DNA of 9,233 bases. It comes from Candidatus Bathyarchaeota archaeon (lineage in GTDB: Archaea; Thermoproteota; Bathyarchaeia; Bathyarchaeales; Bathyarchaeaceae). Of this stretch, positions 1-5,828 are shown piece after piece. The notes below the pieces were generated by a model. The model saw nothing but the letters and a program-made list of their open reading frames with translations. It made no database searches and was not told the DNA's origin. The stretch is taken from contig JAPUUO010000052.1 of NCBI GenBank assembly GCA_026967815.1, positions 1 through 9,233 on the forward strand, given 5' to 3'. The position numbers and the translations under genes are program-made. The number at the start of each line of letters is the position of its first letter. Within the stretch, counting starts at the first letter, position 1.

Positions 1-279
1 ACTGAAGTAGACAAAATGATACGCAGCAAAGGAAACTTCCCAATATCAGATTATCGGAGTCTCCTCCACATGATCTACAATCCTGTTGAAAACAGGTTCT
101 ATAAGCAGGTGGCAATATCTGCCTGTAGGCAATCGGGACAGATGCTTAACGTGAGAGATGACCCGAAAAAAGAGCTTCCAAAAGGAACAACCGTTACTTT
201 GATCCCAGCAGGAGGATGCATAAGCGAGTGGGAAGAGGCCATAGATCACGGAGAATTTCTGAAAACAACTTCATGCTGA
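1..279 (+). CDS. 3' end of an unrecognised protein, possibly beta-grasp/ubiquitin-like
   Basis: The frame is open to the left edge and ends at TGA 277-279. An ATG at 16 gives 87 residues, but no ribosome binding site precedes it and five more codons are open upstream, so the true start probably lies outside the window. The visible part contains a predicted strand/helix stretch (ISDYRSLLHMIY), then FYKQVAI, then ELPKGTTVTLIPAGGC, and a 20-residue acidic tail that ends in Cys. A strand of the type G-x-x-V-x-L-x-P followed by Gly-Gly resembles the last strand and diglycine of MoaD/ThiS/YukD-type ubiquitin-like folds, but the residues after GG would be unusual for a conjugated modifier. A beta-barrel tail such as that of MoeA is an alternative. 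I do not recognise the family. The gene converges on the Lrp-type regulator with 90 bases between the stops. Confidence 0.55.
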   Translation, partial: TEVDKMIRSKGNFPISDYRSLLHMIYNPVENRFYKQVAISACRQSGQMLNVRDDPKKELPKGTTVTLIPAGGCISEWEEAIDHGEFLKTTSC

Positions 280-369
280 TGACTTGGAGCAATTTTCGTC
301 CATGCGAGCTGTTCCGCAAGAAACAGATGATAAATCCGGTACGCGCACAAAAGAGACAAACCCGAGCGC

Positions 370-858
370 TCATGCTGAACTTTGTTCTGCTAGGTATCGA
401 AAGGACAGCGGCTTGACAATTATGCCTTTTAGGCTAACCAGCATGCTATCGACATTTTCCATGGCATCTGCCCACTCTGACATCATGTTCTGAAAAAACT
501 CATTGTAGTCCGTGTAATCCTTGTGCAACGAGATCACCAGGGCGTTCTTGCCCATACCTTGGGTTCTTGACACAAATATGACGTTGGGAAATCGGGCACT
601 CCATTTTTTTCCTCGCTCGATTCTTTCAGGTGAACTTGGGATCTTGAACCTGCCGGCGGTTATAGCTAGGAGTTCATATCCGAGTTTCTCGAAATCCGGT
701 ATTATGGTGAACTCTTTGATCATGCCCTCCATTACGAGCCGATTCCTCATGCGGCTGACTGTGGCCTGCGACACGCCCAGAATCTTTGCCAACTGCCTAT
801 CACTCTTCTTCGAATCCTTCATCAGTTCAAAGAGCAGCTTCTGCATCGTGTCCTTCAA
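370..858 (-). CDS. Lrp/AsnC-type winged-helix transcriptional regulator
   Basis: A cytoplasmic DNA-binding regulator of about 162 residues. The N-terminal 50 residues form an AsnC-type helix-turn-helix (SDRQLAKILGVSQATVSR) followed by the wing-like RLVMEGMIKEFTIIPDF, which is typical of this family. The remaining 100 or so residues (GYELLAITAGRF ... ALVISLHKDY ... MLVSLKGIIVKPL) look like a divergent ligand-binding RAM-like alpha/beta domain. Three TTG codons in a row lie at 864, 861 and 858. The G-run at 865-870 sits 6 bases before the TTG at 858, which is why I chose it. TTG 864 gives 164 residues, and ATG 846 would be too far from the G-run and would drop a KDT segment that I recall as conserved in archaeal relatives. 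It diverges from yegP, and Lrp family members commonly autoregulate. No ligand can be assigned from sequence. Confidence 0.9.
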   Translation of the reverse strand: MKDTMQKLLFELMKDSKKSDRQLAKILGVSQATVSRMRNRLVMEGMIKEFTIIPDFEKLGYELLAITAGRFKIPSSPERIERGKKWSARFPNVIFVSRTQGMGKNALVISLHKDYTDYNEFFQNMMSEWADAMENVDSMLVSLKGIIVKPLSFRYLAEQSSA

Positions 859-880
859 CAACAACCCCCCACACGCTCTG

Positions 881-900
881 ATTTTCTTATTCTATTTTTC
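881..900 (-). promoter_or_regulatory. Possible TATA region for the Lrp-type regulator
   Basis: On the minus strand this stretch reads as an A/T-rich block containing AAAAATAGAATAAG. It lies about 25-40 bases before the TTG start at 858. Transcription would begin near 870, giving a short leader that carries the G-rich ribosome binding site. There is no sharp consensus match, so this is an inference from position and composition. Confidence 0.35.
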
Positions 901-947
901 CTGCTCACAAATAGCTTTTTCTGATCTGGGATTTGCAAAGTCGCCGG

Positions 948-1009
948 TTGACATGGACATTTGTCAATATTGAGGTGTCAGGTGAAAAAACTTTTTATTT
1001 CCCTTGTCA
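948..1009. promoter_or_regulatory. Candidate operator array: four TGTCA/TGACA half-sites
   Basis: TGACA occurs at 949-953, and TGTCA at 962-966, 976-980 and 1005-1009. The first two form the inverted repeat TTGACA-N8-TGTCAA (948-967). The second overlaps a perfect 10-bp palindrome, TCAATATTGA (964-973). Successive spacings are 13, 14 and 29 bases. The array lies in the divergent region between the Lrp-type regulator and yegP and overlaps the yegP promoter elements. Lrp-family dimers bind inverted half-sites and often occupy several in series, so self-regulation or control of yegP is a reasonable inference. No binding data are available. Confidence 0.4.
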
Positions 1010-1018
1010 TTATAAAAG
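984..1018 (+). promoter_or_regulatory. yegP promoter: BRE/TATA-like boxes
   Basis: Two candidates are present. GAAAAAA followed by CTTTTTATTT (984-1000) resembles an archaeal BRE plus TATA box. It would start transcription near 1022, giving a leader of about 25 bases that contains the GGAGA site. TATAAAAG (1011-1018) is the better TATA match, but it would start transcription near 1040 and cut through the ribosome binding site. The first is therefore favoured on geometry. Confidence 0.5.
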
Positions 1019-1047
1019 ATAGTTTAATTGGAATTGGAGATTTGGAT

Positions 1048-1233
1048 ATGGGCGGCGAACGATTCGAAATAAAAAAGTCAACAGACGGTCAATTCTACTT
1101 TGTTCTAGTTGCTCCCAACAATGAAGTAATTGCCAAGAGCGAAATGTACAAAAGCAAAGATGGATGCGAGAACGGGATAAGGGCAGTTAAGGAATATGCT
1201 CCAACCGCACTCATAGTTGATAAAACAATCTAG
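1048..1233 (+). CDS. yegP: YegP-family (DUF1508) small protein, single repeat
   Basis: A 61-residue protein matching one DUF1508 unit. It starts with FEIKKSTDGQFYFVLVAPN, a beta-hairpin in which the G-x-(F/W)-x-F-x-L pattern is visible. The typical NNEVIAKSEMY and NGIRAVKEYAP segments follow, ending in IVDKT. Bacterial YegP proteins often carry two such repeats (about 110 residues), whereas this one has a single unit. The biochemical role of the family is not established. I chose ATG 1048 because GGAGA (1036-1040) precedes it by 7 bases and the family homology begins here; the frame runs upstream to 961, but that extension covers the promoter. It diverges from the Lrp-type regulator and may be its target. 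Confidence 0.85.
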   Translation: MGGERFEIKKSTDGQFYFVLVAPNNEVIAKSEMYKSKDGCENGIRAVKEYAPTALIVDKTI

Positions 1234-1245
1234 CCGGATAGACAG

Positions 1246-1271
1246 AACCGCACGGTTTCCCCCTTTTTTTT
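1246..1271 (+). terminator. Possible terminator after yegP
   Basis: A small inverted repeat, AACCG-CA-CGGTT (1246-1257), is followed by a C-run and then eight T (1264-1271), starting 12 bases after the stop codon. Archaeal termination depends mainly on T-runs in the coding strand, which this satisfies. The stem is short with a tight loop, so the T-run is the stronger part of the evidence. Confidence 0.5.
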
Positions 1272-1520
1272 GAACTTGAGATCCTAGAGCGTTCTGGACT
1301 AGACTCTTCACTTGTTCTTTCTTTCACTGTATATTCGCAAATTTCTGATTGGTCCTACCGTTTCATCATCGATGGAGTGTTGCGCAAGCTTCTGACGGGG
1401 TCATACGTAGTTGCGAAATATCTGGTAGCCCTTGAGGATTGGTGCACTGTCTTTCTTTGCGCCCCTCACCACTTCTCTGGGTCTCTAATCTTCCGTTCAA
1501 CCTTGTTCGCGTGCAATATC
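1272..1520. other. Intergenic region without a supported gene
   Basis: Between the yegP terminator and the flavoprotein promoter I see no convincing gene, tRNA or repeat. A short plus-strand frame (1377-1568) has no ribosome binding site, overlaps the next gene's start and does not read like a folded protein. The stretch is somewhat T-rich on the plus strand. Confidence 0.5.
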
Positions 1521-1530
1521 CTTTTTAATC
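1521..1530 (+). promoter_or_regulatory. TATA-like box for the flavoprotein gene, leaderless geometry
   Basis: CTTTTTAATC is centred about 26 bases before the ATG at 1552. At the usual archaeal TATA-to-start distance, transcription would begin at or next to the A of the start codon. No GGAG/GGTG element lies in the 20 bases before the ATG, which fits a leaderless mRNA. Confidence 0.5.
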
Positions 1531-1551
1531 TGAACATGTGCATCATCGAAC

Positions 1552-2628
1552 ATGGCTCTTCTCTTTGAACCGTTCAAAATCGGCTCAATAATGATTAGGA
1601 ACCGCTTCATCAGATCTGCTACCACTTCATACTGGTCGACCAAGCGAGGAATTGTACGGGCTGAAATTATTGATCTTTATCGCAGGCTTGCCAAAGGCGG
1701 TGTCGGACTAATCATCACAGGTCACCTCTACGTCAAAGACTCAGGTAAGGCTCATGTCGGGATGGCCGGCATTAGTAATGATTATCATGTTCCAAAGCTG
1801 AAAGAGCTCGCCCATGAGGTTCACAAGAATGATGGAAAGATTGTGGCCCAGCTTAACTATGGTGGTTTGCATAATCTTGTTGACAAGGCAGGGCCCTCCG
1901 AGTATGTGGTGGATGGTAGTAAGAGGCGTGGTCTCTCCACAGAAGAGATCCATGATATCATAGAGGCCTTTGGCGAAGCAGCCGAACGAGCCATGGCTGC
2001 CGGATTTGACGGTGTCCAGATCCACGGCGCCCATGGTTATCTGATCTCTCAGTTCTTGTCACGACTGGCTAACAGACGGACGGACAAATGGGGCGGAAAC
2101 CTGGAGAATCGTATGCGCCTTCTGTTCGAGGTCTATGATGCCGTCAGAGCGAGGGTAGGCGGCAGCGTTCCTGTCCTGCTGAAGATCAACTGCGATGATT
2201 TCTCACCTACTGGCTTCACCATCAAAGACAGCATAGAAGTAGCTAAGGCCATTTGTAAACGTGGACTACAAGCAATAGAGATCAGTGGTGGAGGAATAGG
2301 CAGGCAGGAAGATCTGAGGGTCAGAGCGCGCTCTCTTGATCAGGAGCTCTATGAGGCCTCCTTCGCCGGTCACGCAATCAAAATGAGGAAAGCGACACAA
2401 CCAACCCTGATGGCGCTTGTTAATGGCATAAGAAGCCTCGAATGCATGGAAGCCATAATAAACAAGGACGTGGCAGACCTTATCTCCATGAGTAGACCCT
2501 TCATCAGGGAACCAGACCTCGTGAAACGACTGAAAGCTGGACAAGAAGCGTCTACTTGTACCTCATGCAATCTCTGCATTTCCAAAGAGGTCTTCGGCAA
2601 GATGATGCTTCGTTGTCACCTAGGGTAG
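1552..2628 (+). CDS. Old yellow enzyme family NADH:flavin oxidoreductase with C-terminal Fe-S motif
   Basis: A 358-residue TIM-barrel flavoprotein of the OYE/2,4-dienoyl-CoA reductase group. Family members use FMN to reduce activated C=C bonds at the expense of NAD(P)H. Visible marks are LFEPFKIGSIMIRNRF at the N-terminus, QLNYGG (100-105), the HGAHGYL substrate/flavin motif (158-164), RTDKWGG...ENR (176-187), and the phosphate-binding end VNGIRS (290-295) plus ISMSRPFIREPDL (311-323). Near the C-terminus Cys336, 339, 342 and 355 form C-x2-C-x2-C-x12-C. In the dienoyl-CoA reductases that I know, the 4Fe-4S set is C-x2-C-x3-C-x11-C. The protein ends just after the last Cys, so the second FAD/NAD(P)H domain of FadH-type enzymes is absent and a separate electron donor is likely. 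The substrate is unknown. The gene is probably leaderless and converges on the MFS gene. Confidence 0.93.
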   Translation: MALLFEPFKIGSIMIRNRFIRSATTSYWSTKRGIVRAEIIDLYRRLAKGGVGLIITGHLYVKDSGKAHVGMAGISNDYHVPKLKELAHEVHKNDGKIVAQLNYGGLHNLVDKAGPSEYVVDGSKRRGLSTEEIHDIIEAFGEAAERAMAAGFDGVQIHGAHGYLISQFLSRLANRRTDKWGGNLENRMRLLFEVYDAVRARVGGSVPVLLKINCDDFSPTGFTIKDSIEVAKAICKRGLQAIEISGGGIGRQEDLRVRARSLDQELYEASFAGHAIKMRKATQPTLMALVNGIRSLECMEAIINKDVADLISMSRPFIREPDLVKRLKAGQEASTCTSCNLCISKEVFGKMMLRCHLG

Positions 2629-2644
2629 AAGGCGTGCACACCTT
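2629..2644. terminator. Near-perfect palindrome in the convergent gap
   Basis: AAGGCGTGCACACCTT is a 16-base palindrome with a single mismatched pair. That pair becomes a G-U wobble in the minus-strand transcript. It starts immediately after the flavoprotein stop and overlaps the first bases of the transporter stop codon (2643-2645). Its position between converging stops suggests a shared 3'-end signal, but no T-run follows on either strand, so termination is only a possibility. Confidence 0.3.
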
Positions 2645-3884
2645 AATCGTGTCGTTCGTCTGGTTCTCGAATTAACACTATTTGGAGCAGCGTGCAAACT
2701 GTCACGAGTGCGAAGGCGACGAAGAAAGGAAAGGCTGCATAAACATTTTCATATAGGAGGCCCCCGGTCAAGCCGCCTATAGCCATCAGAACATACGTCA
2801 CGAACTGGCTGCATCCAACTTCTTTACCGCGCAACTCTTTCGGCACGAGATCTGCTTCCATGGCGGAGTATCCAGGCATGAATAGGGCGTTGCTGACTCC
2901 GAACAGGAAGAACCCAAAGTAAAGCATTGGAAGGTTTCCATAGATAAACAAAAGCGGAAAGGGGACATATACGAGCCATGAAATCAGTAGGGGCTTCGTT
3001 CTCCCATATCTATCTACGAGTTTTCCACATGGAAGAGCTCCAAGTATCATTATGGCGGTTAACCATACCATCAGGACTGCCCATTCGAACTCCTTTACAC
3101 CGAGACTTTGGATGGCGTACAATACCATGTAGGAATCCATCAAAGCATAGGAAAAGCTTCCAATACAGTTTATCAAGAAGAGAAAAAACATCGAACGGGG
3201 AAGAAGCCGCCAAACACCTAAGCCTTCTTTCACGGCTTGAGGATAAGATTTCAACACATTCTTCGCATTCTTGCTTTTGGTCGTGGTTTTCAATGTTTCT
3301 TTCAGCTTTATCCGAACGACAGCGGCTACCAGAAAGAAGGCTGTTACTATGAGAAAGCCTATTCGAACGCCTTCAAATGTTCCATAATGCAGAAAGAGTA
3401 CTCCAGCAATGATTGGCGAAGCCACCGACGCAAGGTTCGAAAGGAACATTATCATGGAGAAACCTAAGCCCCGCTTTTCCGACGGTACGGAATCCGCCGT
3501 CATCGCCATAAGTGCCGGTTGATAGATTAAACATAGGTTTTGAATGAGAACGCCGACGAGTATTAGCTCCCAGGAAGGCGCAAAAGCAAAGATCAGATTC
3601 GAAAACGCCATGCCAAACGTCATTGAAACTATGAGCCATCTTCTGCCATAAGCATCCGCCAGATAACCACCAAGAAACTGAACTGAAGCACAGGCCATGA
3701 AAGAAACGAAGCTTATCATCCCAATGATGAACGGACTGCCGCCTAACTCTTCAACGTACAATGAGAAGTAAATGTATGGAAGCGAGCCAACTAGGTTCAT
3801 GAGTACCCAACTGACCAGAAGCACCGAAAGATTCCCGCGAATAAATCCAAACTCATGTCTAATCCTAGAACGTAAACCCAACAA
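2643..3884 (-). CDS. Major facilitator superfamily transporter
   Basis: An integral membrane protein of about 413 residues with 12 predicted helices in two six-helix halves. The MFS motif A is clear in both halves: GGYLADAYGRR between helices 2 and 3 (about 72-82) and GKLVDRYGRTK between helices 8 and 9 (about 287-297). Related segments DSVPSEKRGLGF and ADLVPKELRGKEVG follow helices 4 and 10. A polar central loop rich in Lys/Thr (about 192-212) separates the halves. The pattern fits a proton-coupled drug or metabolite exporter or importer, and the substrate cannot be read from sequence. I chose TTG 3884 because GGAG (3892-3895) lies 7 bases before it and the predicted promoter fits; TTG 3908 would add eight residues. 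The gene converges on the flavoprotein. Confidence 0.92.
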   Translation of the reverse strand: MLGLRSRIRHEFGFIRGNLSVLLVSWVLMNLVGSLPYIYFSLYVEELGGSPFIIGMISFVSFMACASVQFLGGYLADAYGRRWLIVSMTFGMAFSNLIFAFAPSWELILVGVLIQNLCLIYQPALMAMTADSVPSEKRGLGFSMIMFLSNLASVASPIIAGVLFLHYGTFEGVRIGFLIVTAFFLVAAVVRIKLKETLKTTTKSKNAKNVLKSYPQAVKEGLGVWRLLPRSMFFLFLINCIGSFSYALMDSYMVLYAIQSLGVKEFEWAVLMVWLTAIMILGALPCGKLVDRYGRTKPLLISWLVYVPFPLLFIYGNLPMLYFGFFLFGVSNALFMPGYSAMEADLVPKELRGKEVGCSQFVTYVLMAIGGLTGGLLYENVYAAFPFFVAFALVTVCTLLQIVLIREPDERHD

Positions 3885-3916
3885 AAGCACGCTCCAACAG
3901 GTGAGCAACGCTCTTA

Positions 3917-3938
3917 GGCTCTTCCAGAAAAAAGAGCC
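3917..3938 (-). promoter_or_regulatory. Promoter of the MFS gene with a 7-bp inverted repeat
   Basis: GGCTCTT (3917-3923) and AAGAGCC (3932-3938) form a perfect inverted repeat with an 8-base spacer. On the minus strand the spacer and right arm read CTCTTTTTTC (3936-3927), a TATA-like run. It would start transcription near 3904, 20 bases before the TTG at 3884 and upstream of its GGAG. A repeat overlapping the TATA region is a plausible repressor site for a transporter gene, though no regulator is identified. Confidence 0.4.
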
Positions 3939-4139
3939 ACAACTAGGCTACGATACAAGTATCACAGCATAGTTGACAAGATCATCAGGCGTCACCCTAC
4001 TCATGTGCCTCAAGCCATCTCGAAAAGTAACTTATAAACCTTGTGAAACCAACACACAAAAAATCCTAGGACATTATGCCCGCGTGCGCTATAGACATCT
4101 GAAATGTGAGCTTGTGTTTTGGAGATTCATAAGCGGAAG

Positions 4140-4160
4140 GTTTATAAGTAAATATTTACT
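4140..4160 (+). promoter_or_regulatory. Promoter of the regulator-PH operon with 14-bp palindromic operator
   Basis: GTTTATAAG (4140-4148) is a strong archaeal TATA box, preceded by a purine-rich BRE-like GGAAG. It predicts a transcription start near 4171 and a leader of about 22 bases carrying GGTGG. Overlapping the end of the TATA box is the perfect 14-bp palindrome AGTAAATATTTACT (4147-4160), placed where a bound protein would block TFB/RNA polymerase. Autoregulation by the helix-turn-helix product of the next gene is an inference. Confidence 0.6.
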
Positions 4161-4192
4161 ATATTTTGGTAAAGAAATACCGGTGGTAGAAT

Positions 4193-4696
4193 ATGGGACT
4201 CCTCTCAAACCATGAATCAATTGTATGGAAAGAATTCCACCAAGGTAAGCCCACAAGCGATATTGCCGATGAAAGAAAAGAAGAGTGGAGCCCCTCTTAC
4301 GTGTCGCGAGTCCTCAACCGAACCCGAAGAAAGATAGCCAAGGCACTCGAAGAACATGCAAAGAGTCACCGCCTTGACATTGAGAGTCTCCTAGACTATA
4401 AGGGACTGATGATAGGATTCGACTATCAAGCAAATGCCCAAGTATATATCCTCTTCACAGAGAACCTGGGAATCATTGTCTGGTACAAGCACGACTCCTA
4501 CGCAGGAAAACTATGCCCTGAGTGCCCAAAGGAATCCGAATGCAGAGAGATCTTAGATACCATCTTAATGGAATACAACATCACGCTACGACCAGATGAA
4601 GAAGACCTTCTCATGACTCAACAGTCCATCGCAATTCTCAACAAGCTCGCGGCAAAGGAGATTCCGCGATATAAACGAAAAAAGGAGGGTGATTAG
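4193..4696 (+). CDS. Tfx-like/sigma-region-4-like helix-turn-helix regulator
   Basis: A 167-residue protein. Residues 7-55 (ESIVWKEFHQGKPTSDIADE ... SPSYVSRVLNRTRRKIAKAL) form a helix-turn-helix like that of the archaeal Tfx group and sigma-70 region 4. The middle (about 70-100, GLMIGFDYQANAQVYILFTE, GIIVWYKHDSY) is a predicted beta-rich sensor-like domain. It is followed by Cys108, Cys111 and Cys117 (C-x2-C-x5-C), with His100 upstream as a possible fourth metal ligand. The end is helical and basic. GGTGG (4182-4186) lies 6 bases before ATG 4193, which supports the start. The last codons contain the ribosome binding site of the next gene, two bases away, so the pair is one transcription unit. 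Target genes are unknown; its own promoter palindrome is a candidate. The Tfx assignment is moderate, while the DNA-binding assignment is firmer. Confidence 0.85.
   Translation: MGLLSNHESIVWKEFHQGKPTSDIADERKEEWSPSYVSRVLNRTRRKIAKALEEHAKSHRLDIESLLDYKGLMIGFDYQANAQVYILFTENLGIIVWYKHDSYAGKLCPECPKESECREILDTILMEYNITLRPDEEDLLMTQQSIAILNKLAAKEIPRYKRKKEGD
4684..4692 (+). promoter_or_regulatory. Ribosome binding site embedded in the regulator's 3' end
   Basis: GGAGGGTGA lies inside the last codons of the regulator gene. Its GGTGA part is 6 bases before TTG 4699. This near-full complement to the 16S rRNA tail decides the TTG start and implies translational coupling of the membrane protein to the regulator. 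Confidence 0.8.
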
Positions 4697-4698
4697 AT

Positions 4699-5433
4699 TT
4701 GAGAAGTGACATTGAGGAAAAGGTCATCAAGCCTCCAGTCAAGAGAGTTACAAGCGGGAAAATCTTCAAACCATCAAAAGCTTTCCTACGCAAGAGGTTG
4801 CTCCAGCCCACAGTTGCAGCGGTAATCATCTGGCTGATAACCGTCCTCGCTTTCATAGGTATGTCTTTTGTGGCTGCTTCTGCAGAACCGGAGAATTTCC
4901 CAAGCGCCGTTCAACACATCAACGCCTGGATTGGTCCAGTTAGCTTCTGGGCAATCGTCTTGAACATGATCTGGCTGATACCACTCTTGATATACACGCC
5001 CCTCTACTTCAGAAGTATCGAGTTTTCGGTGAAAGCCGAGACAGGTGAGACAATGCCTGAGGTCTATGTGAAGAAGGGCGTCATAACCGATACCCGCAAA
5101 CACGTGCCCTTTAGGACTATCACAAACATATCTAGCAGGGCAGGACCCTTCGATCGATTGTTTAACATCGGCTCAGTCCACATCGAGACAGCGGGTTACT
5201 CTGGCAGTCAGCAGAAAGGCCCAGAAGTTAAACTGGAAGGCATCGTCTTCTACGAGGAAGTTCGAGACTTCATTCTGAATGAACTCAGGAGATTCAAGGC
5301 ACCCTATGTGACAGGAACCGAAGTAGTCCACCCAATTGAGGAACCTGTGCCAAGGATGAAAGGTTTGGATGATGAGATCCTGATCACGCTGCGTGAGATA
5401 CGCGACATATTGCGAAGCCGAAAAGATAAATGA
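4699..5433 (+). CDS. Membrane protein with bacterial PH (bPH2, YdbS/YdbT-like) domain
   Basis: A 244-residue protein. A basic N-terminal segment (1-34) precedes two hydrophobic helices at about 37-60 and 79-103, joined by a short loop with NFPSAVQHINAW. A PH-like domain then follows (about 105-195). Its signature is visible as VYVKKGVITDTRKHVPFRTITNISSRAGPFDRLFNIGSVHIETAG, described here in pieces: V-x-x-G-V-I near 124-129, the basic R-K-x-V-P-x-R-x-I turn near 133-141, and the G-P-x-x-R-L-F-x-I-G-x-V stretch at 149-160. The tail ends in a charged helix (LDDEILITLREIRDILRSRK) that may form a coiled coil. The PH domain should face the cytoplasm. Family function is not settled; lipid or protein binding at the membrane is inferred. 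TTG 4699 is set by the strong ribosome binding site. It is cotranscribed with the DNA-binding protein and could tether or sense for it. Confidence 0.88.
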   Translation: MRSDIEEKVIKPPVKRVTSGKIFKPSKAFLRKRLLQPTVAAVIIWLITVLAFIGMSFVAASAEPENFPSAVQHINAWIGPVSFWAIVLNMIWLIPLLIYTPLYFRSIEFSVKAETGETMPEVYVKKGVITDTRKHVPFRTITNISSRAGPFDRLFNIGSVHIETAGYSGSQQKGPEVKLEGIVFYEEVRDFILNELRRFKAPYVTGTEVVHPIEEPVPRMKGLDDEILITLREIRDILRSRKDK

Positions 5434-5790
5434 CTCATGGATGTGGAGGTTGACGGTTCCACACGGCGAAGATATCTCCGCAGCTCCCATCTTTCTCTCT
5501 GCCCCTGTCCAAGACACCAATCTCGATGGATAGCATAAACAAAACTCGCGGGCAACAGGAAACAGAATTACACTTGGGTCACCCATATCTCTTTCTTCTG
5601 AAACATATTTTTGAAACAGTTTGCCATTATGATCATGTTCGAATTACCTCAGGTTGGAATGCGCACCTAAGGATAAAACTCATAATATATATCGAGGAAC
5701 GTCAAACTCGGCAACTTCCACTTTTCCTCCTAGTTCCGCGTTGGGCTCTTCCGAGCTCGCGTTTAGATACTTGAGAAAGTTCATCCACTA
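5434..5790. other. Intergenic region with two inverted repeats, no supported gene
   Basis: After the operon stop there is TGTGGA-N10-TCCACA (5442-5463). It is followed directly by the imperfect palindrome GCGaAGATATCTcCGC (5466-5481) and a pyrimidine-rich run (5486-5508), which together could end transcription. A/T-rich AATATATATC near 5684-5693 could be another promoter. The plus-strand frame 5526-5774 lacks a ribosome binding site and a protein-like composition. I found no tRNA fold here. Confidence 0.4.
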
Positions 5791-5792
5791 GG

Positions 5793-5800
5793 AATAAATA
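5793..5800 (+). promoter_or_regulatory. TATA-like box for the nth-XPD operon
   Basis: AATAAATA is centred about 44 bases before ATG 5841 and 32 before TTG 5829. A start near 5822 would give a short leader. No strong ribosome binding site follows, so expression of the first gene may be modest or near-leaderless. Confidence 0.4.
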
Positions 5801-5828
5801 GGCTAACTTGAAACCCAATGGGTAAAGA

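Noticed and set aside
278..335. Possible box C/D RNA (TGATGA-like strings at 279-284 and 324-331)
   Set aside because: The box C match is partial and I could not find properly spaced CTGA D boxes.
521..973. Plus-strand 150-residue frame opposite the Lrp-type regulator
   Set aside because: It is an antisense shadow of a clearly recognisable regulator and has no domain of its own.
961..1047. N-terminal extension of the YegP-like protein from ATG 961
   Set aside because: It covers the BRE/TATA-like boxes and the half-site array, lacks a ribosome binding site and lies outside the DUF1508 homology. ATG 1048 has GGAGA at good spacing.
1377..1568. Plus-strand 63-residue frame before the flavoprotein
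   Set aside because: No ribosome binding site, overlaps the flavoprotein start and TATA box, and has no recognisable features.
3973..4215. Plus-strand 80-residue frame upstream of the regulator
   Set aside because: It runs through the TATA box, palindrome and ribosome binding site of the regulator gene.
5625..5665. GTTCGAAT string resembling a tRNA T-loop
   Set aside because: No matching acceptor, D or anticodon stems could be built around it.
5526..5774. Plus-strand 82-residue frame between the PH protein and nth
   Set aside because: No ribosome binding site or promoter placed for it, and its composition does not suggest a folded protein.
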